A stretch of DNA of 44,938 nucleotides, from assembly GCA_004010275.1 (NCBI GenBank), contig RBWT01000056.1, positions 1 through 44,938 of the forward strand, written 5' to 3'. Made by a program: the position numbers and the translations under genes. Source of the DNA: Streptomyces huasconensis. GTDB lineage: Bacteria; Actinomycetota; Actinomycetes; Streptomycetales; Streptomycetaceae. Under the pieces are notes generated by a model. That model worked only from the letters and a program-made list of their open reading frames with translations, searched no databases and was not told the DNA's origin. Of this stretch, positions 43,852 through 44,938 are shown piece by piece. How positions within the stretch are numbered: position 1 is the first letter of the stretch; each line of letters opens with the position of its first letter.

Positions 43852-44664
43852 ATGCGATCCCACCCGAACACCGCGGTACCCACCCAGAGCAAACGTCACA
43901 CACACGACGACGCCCCGGACACCACCGCCGCCTTCGAGCGTCTGGTCGAGCTGGCGGAGGGCCCCGAACGGGACACCCTGCGCCAGGAGATCGTCAAGGC
44001 CTGGCTGCCCATGGCCCACCGCCTCGCGGGCCGCTTCCGCAACCGCGGGGAGTCCCTCGACGACCTGCGCCAGGTCGCCGCCCTCGGCCTCGTCAAGGCC
44101 GTCGACCGCTACGACCCGCGGCGCGGCACCGCCTTCGAGAGCTACGCCGTACCGACCGTCACCGGCGAGATCAAGCGGCACTTCCGCGACCACATGTGGA
44201 CCCTGCACGTGCCGCGCCGCGTCCAGGACCTGCGCAACCGCGTGCGGTTCGCCCGCCAGGACCTCTCCCAGACGGTCTCCGGGCGCGCCCCCACCACCGC
44301 CGAGATCGCCGAGCACGCACAGATGAGCGAGGAAGAGGCCAAAGCCGGCCTGGAAGCGCTCGACAGCTTCACCGCGCTCTCCCTCGACGCGGAACTCCCG
44401 GGCAGTGAGGACGGTTACTCGCTCAGCGACGCCCTCGGCGGCCCCGATCCCGCGCTCGACATCATCGTCGACCGCGAGGCCGTCAAGCCCCGCCTCGCGC
44501 AACTGCCCGAGCGCGAACGGACCATCCTCTACATGCGCTTCTTCGGCGACATGACGCAGAGCCGCATCGCCGACGAGATGGGCATCTCCCAGATGCACGT
44601 CTCACGGCTCATCAGCCGCTGCTGCGACCGGCTGCGCGACCAGGTGATGCGGGACGCCGCCTAA
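43852..44664 (+). CDS. RNA polymerase sigma factor, SigB/SigF/SigG subfamily
   Basis: A group 3 sigma factor of 270 residues. Region 2 is plain: MAHRLAGRFRNRGESLDDLR, QVAALGLVKAVDRYDPRRGT and FESYAVPTVTGEIKRHFRDH. Region 3 includes RAPTTAEIAEHAQMSEEEAK. Region 4 has RERTILYMRFFGDMTQSRIA followed by the helix-turn-helix DEMGISQMHVSRLISR. This subfamily is usually held by an RsbW-type anti-sigma factor and recognises GNNT...GGGTAC-type promoters, several of which occur in this window. The ATG at 43852 is preferred over an upstream in-frame TTG. The frame is intact. Confidence 0.95.
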   Translation: MRSHPNTAVPTQSKRHTHDDAPDTTAAFERLVELAEGPERDTLRQEIVKAWLPMAHRLAGRFRNRGESLDDLRQVAALGLVKAVDRYDPRRGTAFESYAVPTVTGEIKRHFRDHMWTLHVPRRVQDLRNRVRFARQDLSQTVSGRAPTTAEIAEHAQMSEEEAKAGLEALDSFTALSLDAELPGSEDGYSLSDALGGPDPALDIIVDREAVKPRLAQLPERERTILYMRFFGDMTQSRIADEMGISQMHVSRLISRCCDRLRDQVMRDAA

Positions 44665-44938
44665 CGCCCGGCGGCCCGGCGGCGCCGCCCTCGCGCCGCA
44701 TGGCCAGCGCCATGTGCCGGGAGAGCACGTCGACCGCCCGCGCCTCGGCCAGCGAGAAGGCCAGCCGCGCACCGCACCGGAACAGCGTCAGGACCCCCTC
44801 CACGGGAGCGTCCGCGCGGGCGGCCAGCGGCACGCACAACAACGACGTGACCTCGGCGCGCACCAGGACGTGCGCCCAGCTCGCGTCCCGCCCGAAGGCG
44901 TCCGGGTCCTCCGGACGCACCTGCAGCGAAGCGGCCCC
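44612..44938 (-). CDS. GAF-domain protein, 5'-truncated by the window edge
   Basis: Only the C-terminal part is visible. The GAF-like strand-helix pattern is EVTSLLCVPLAARADAPVEG, VLTLFRCGARLAFSLAEARA and VDVLSRHMALAMRRE. In Streptomyces such domains precede ANTAR or RsbU-type phosphatase domains, or act in signalling proteins near sigma factors. The last residues are arginine/proline-rich and may be beyond the true stop: another frame has TAG at 44661-44663, which would end the gene against the convergent sigma gene. The start lies outside the window. Confidence 0.6.
   Translation of the reverse strand, partial: GAASLQVRPEDPDAFGRDASWAHVLVRAEVTSLLCVPLAARADAPVEGVLTLFRCGARLAFSLAEARAVDVLSRHMALAMRREGGAAGPPGVRRRPASPGRAAGRSSG

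Overview
The window is very GC-rich actinobacterial DNA, almost certainly from Streptomyces. Signs are GTG/TTG starts with 4-bp GTGA/ATGA gene overlaps, a gvpO-A-F-G-Y-Z-J-L-S-K gas vesicle operon of Streptomyces layout, a 25-codon bL37 ribosomal protein gene, a SigB/SigF/SigG-type sigma factor with matching GGGTAC promoters, and an NmtR-type metal sensor. About half of the genes are split by apparent single-base frameshifts. The flanking protein sequence resumes perfectly in another frame, usually as if one G or C were missing. This looks like uncorrected sequencing error rather than real gene decay. These genes are listed as frameshifted (type pseudogene), but they are probably intact in the organism.

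Layout. (1) 0.15-4.3 kb: sugar-acid catabolism, with a zinc alcohol dehydrogenase, an enolase-superfamily aldonate dehydratase, a divergent IclR regulator and an SMP-30 lactonase. (2) 4.3-12.1 kb: a compact metal-uptake locus. On the minus strand are a cysteine-synthase-like PLP enzyme, a DUF4213/DUF364 protein, an MFS exporter, a FecCD-type ABC importer and its lipoprotein. On the plus strand are a PduX-like L-threonine kinase and a Fur/Zur-family regulator. Both arms diverge from one 7-1-7 palindrome, TGAAAATGATTGTCA, which resembles a Zur box. This looks like a small-molecule metallophore pathway that I do not recognise as described, and it is the main finding. (3) 12.1-14.6 kb: a P1B-4 metal-efflux ATPase (SPC and HEGST motifs) and a divergent NmtR-like Ni/Co sensor. 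(4) 14.6-20.7 kb: a quinone reductase, then a four-gene operon of M55, M20, S9 and S66 peptidases, suggesting use of D-amino-acid peptides or muropeptides. (5) 20.7-28.7 kb: a secreted CocE/S15 hydrolase, a GNAT, a VOC protein, bL37, a holin-like membrane protein, a P-loop kinase, a second enolase-superfamily enzyme and a transketolase. (6) 29.5-34.9 kb: the gas vesicle operon. (7) 34.9-44.9 kb: a methyltransferase, a PAP2/diacylglycerol-kinase fusion, an ABC-F protein, and a stress-type block (DUF6158, TIGR03086, Ppx/GppA, CBS protein, pyruvate oxidase, SigB-type sigma factor, partial GAF protein), several with SigB-like promoters.

No tRNA, rRNA, CRISPR array, insertion sequence or prophage was seen.
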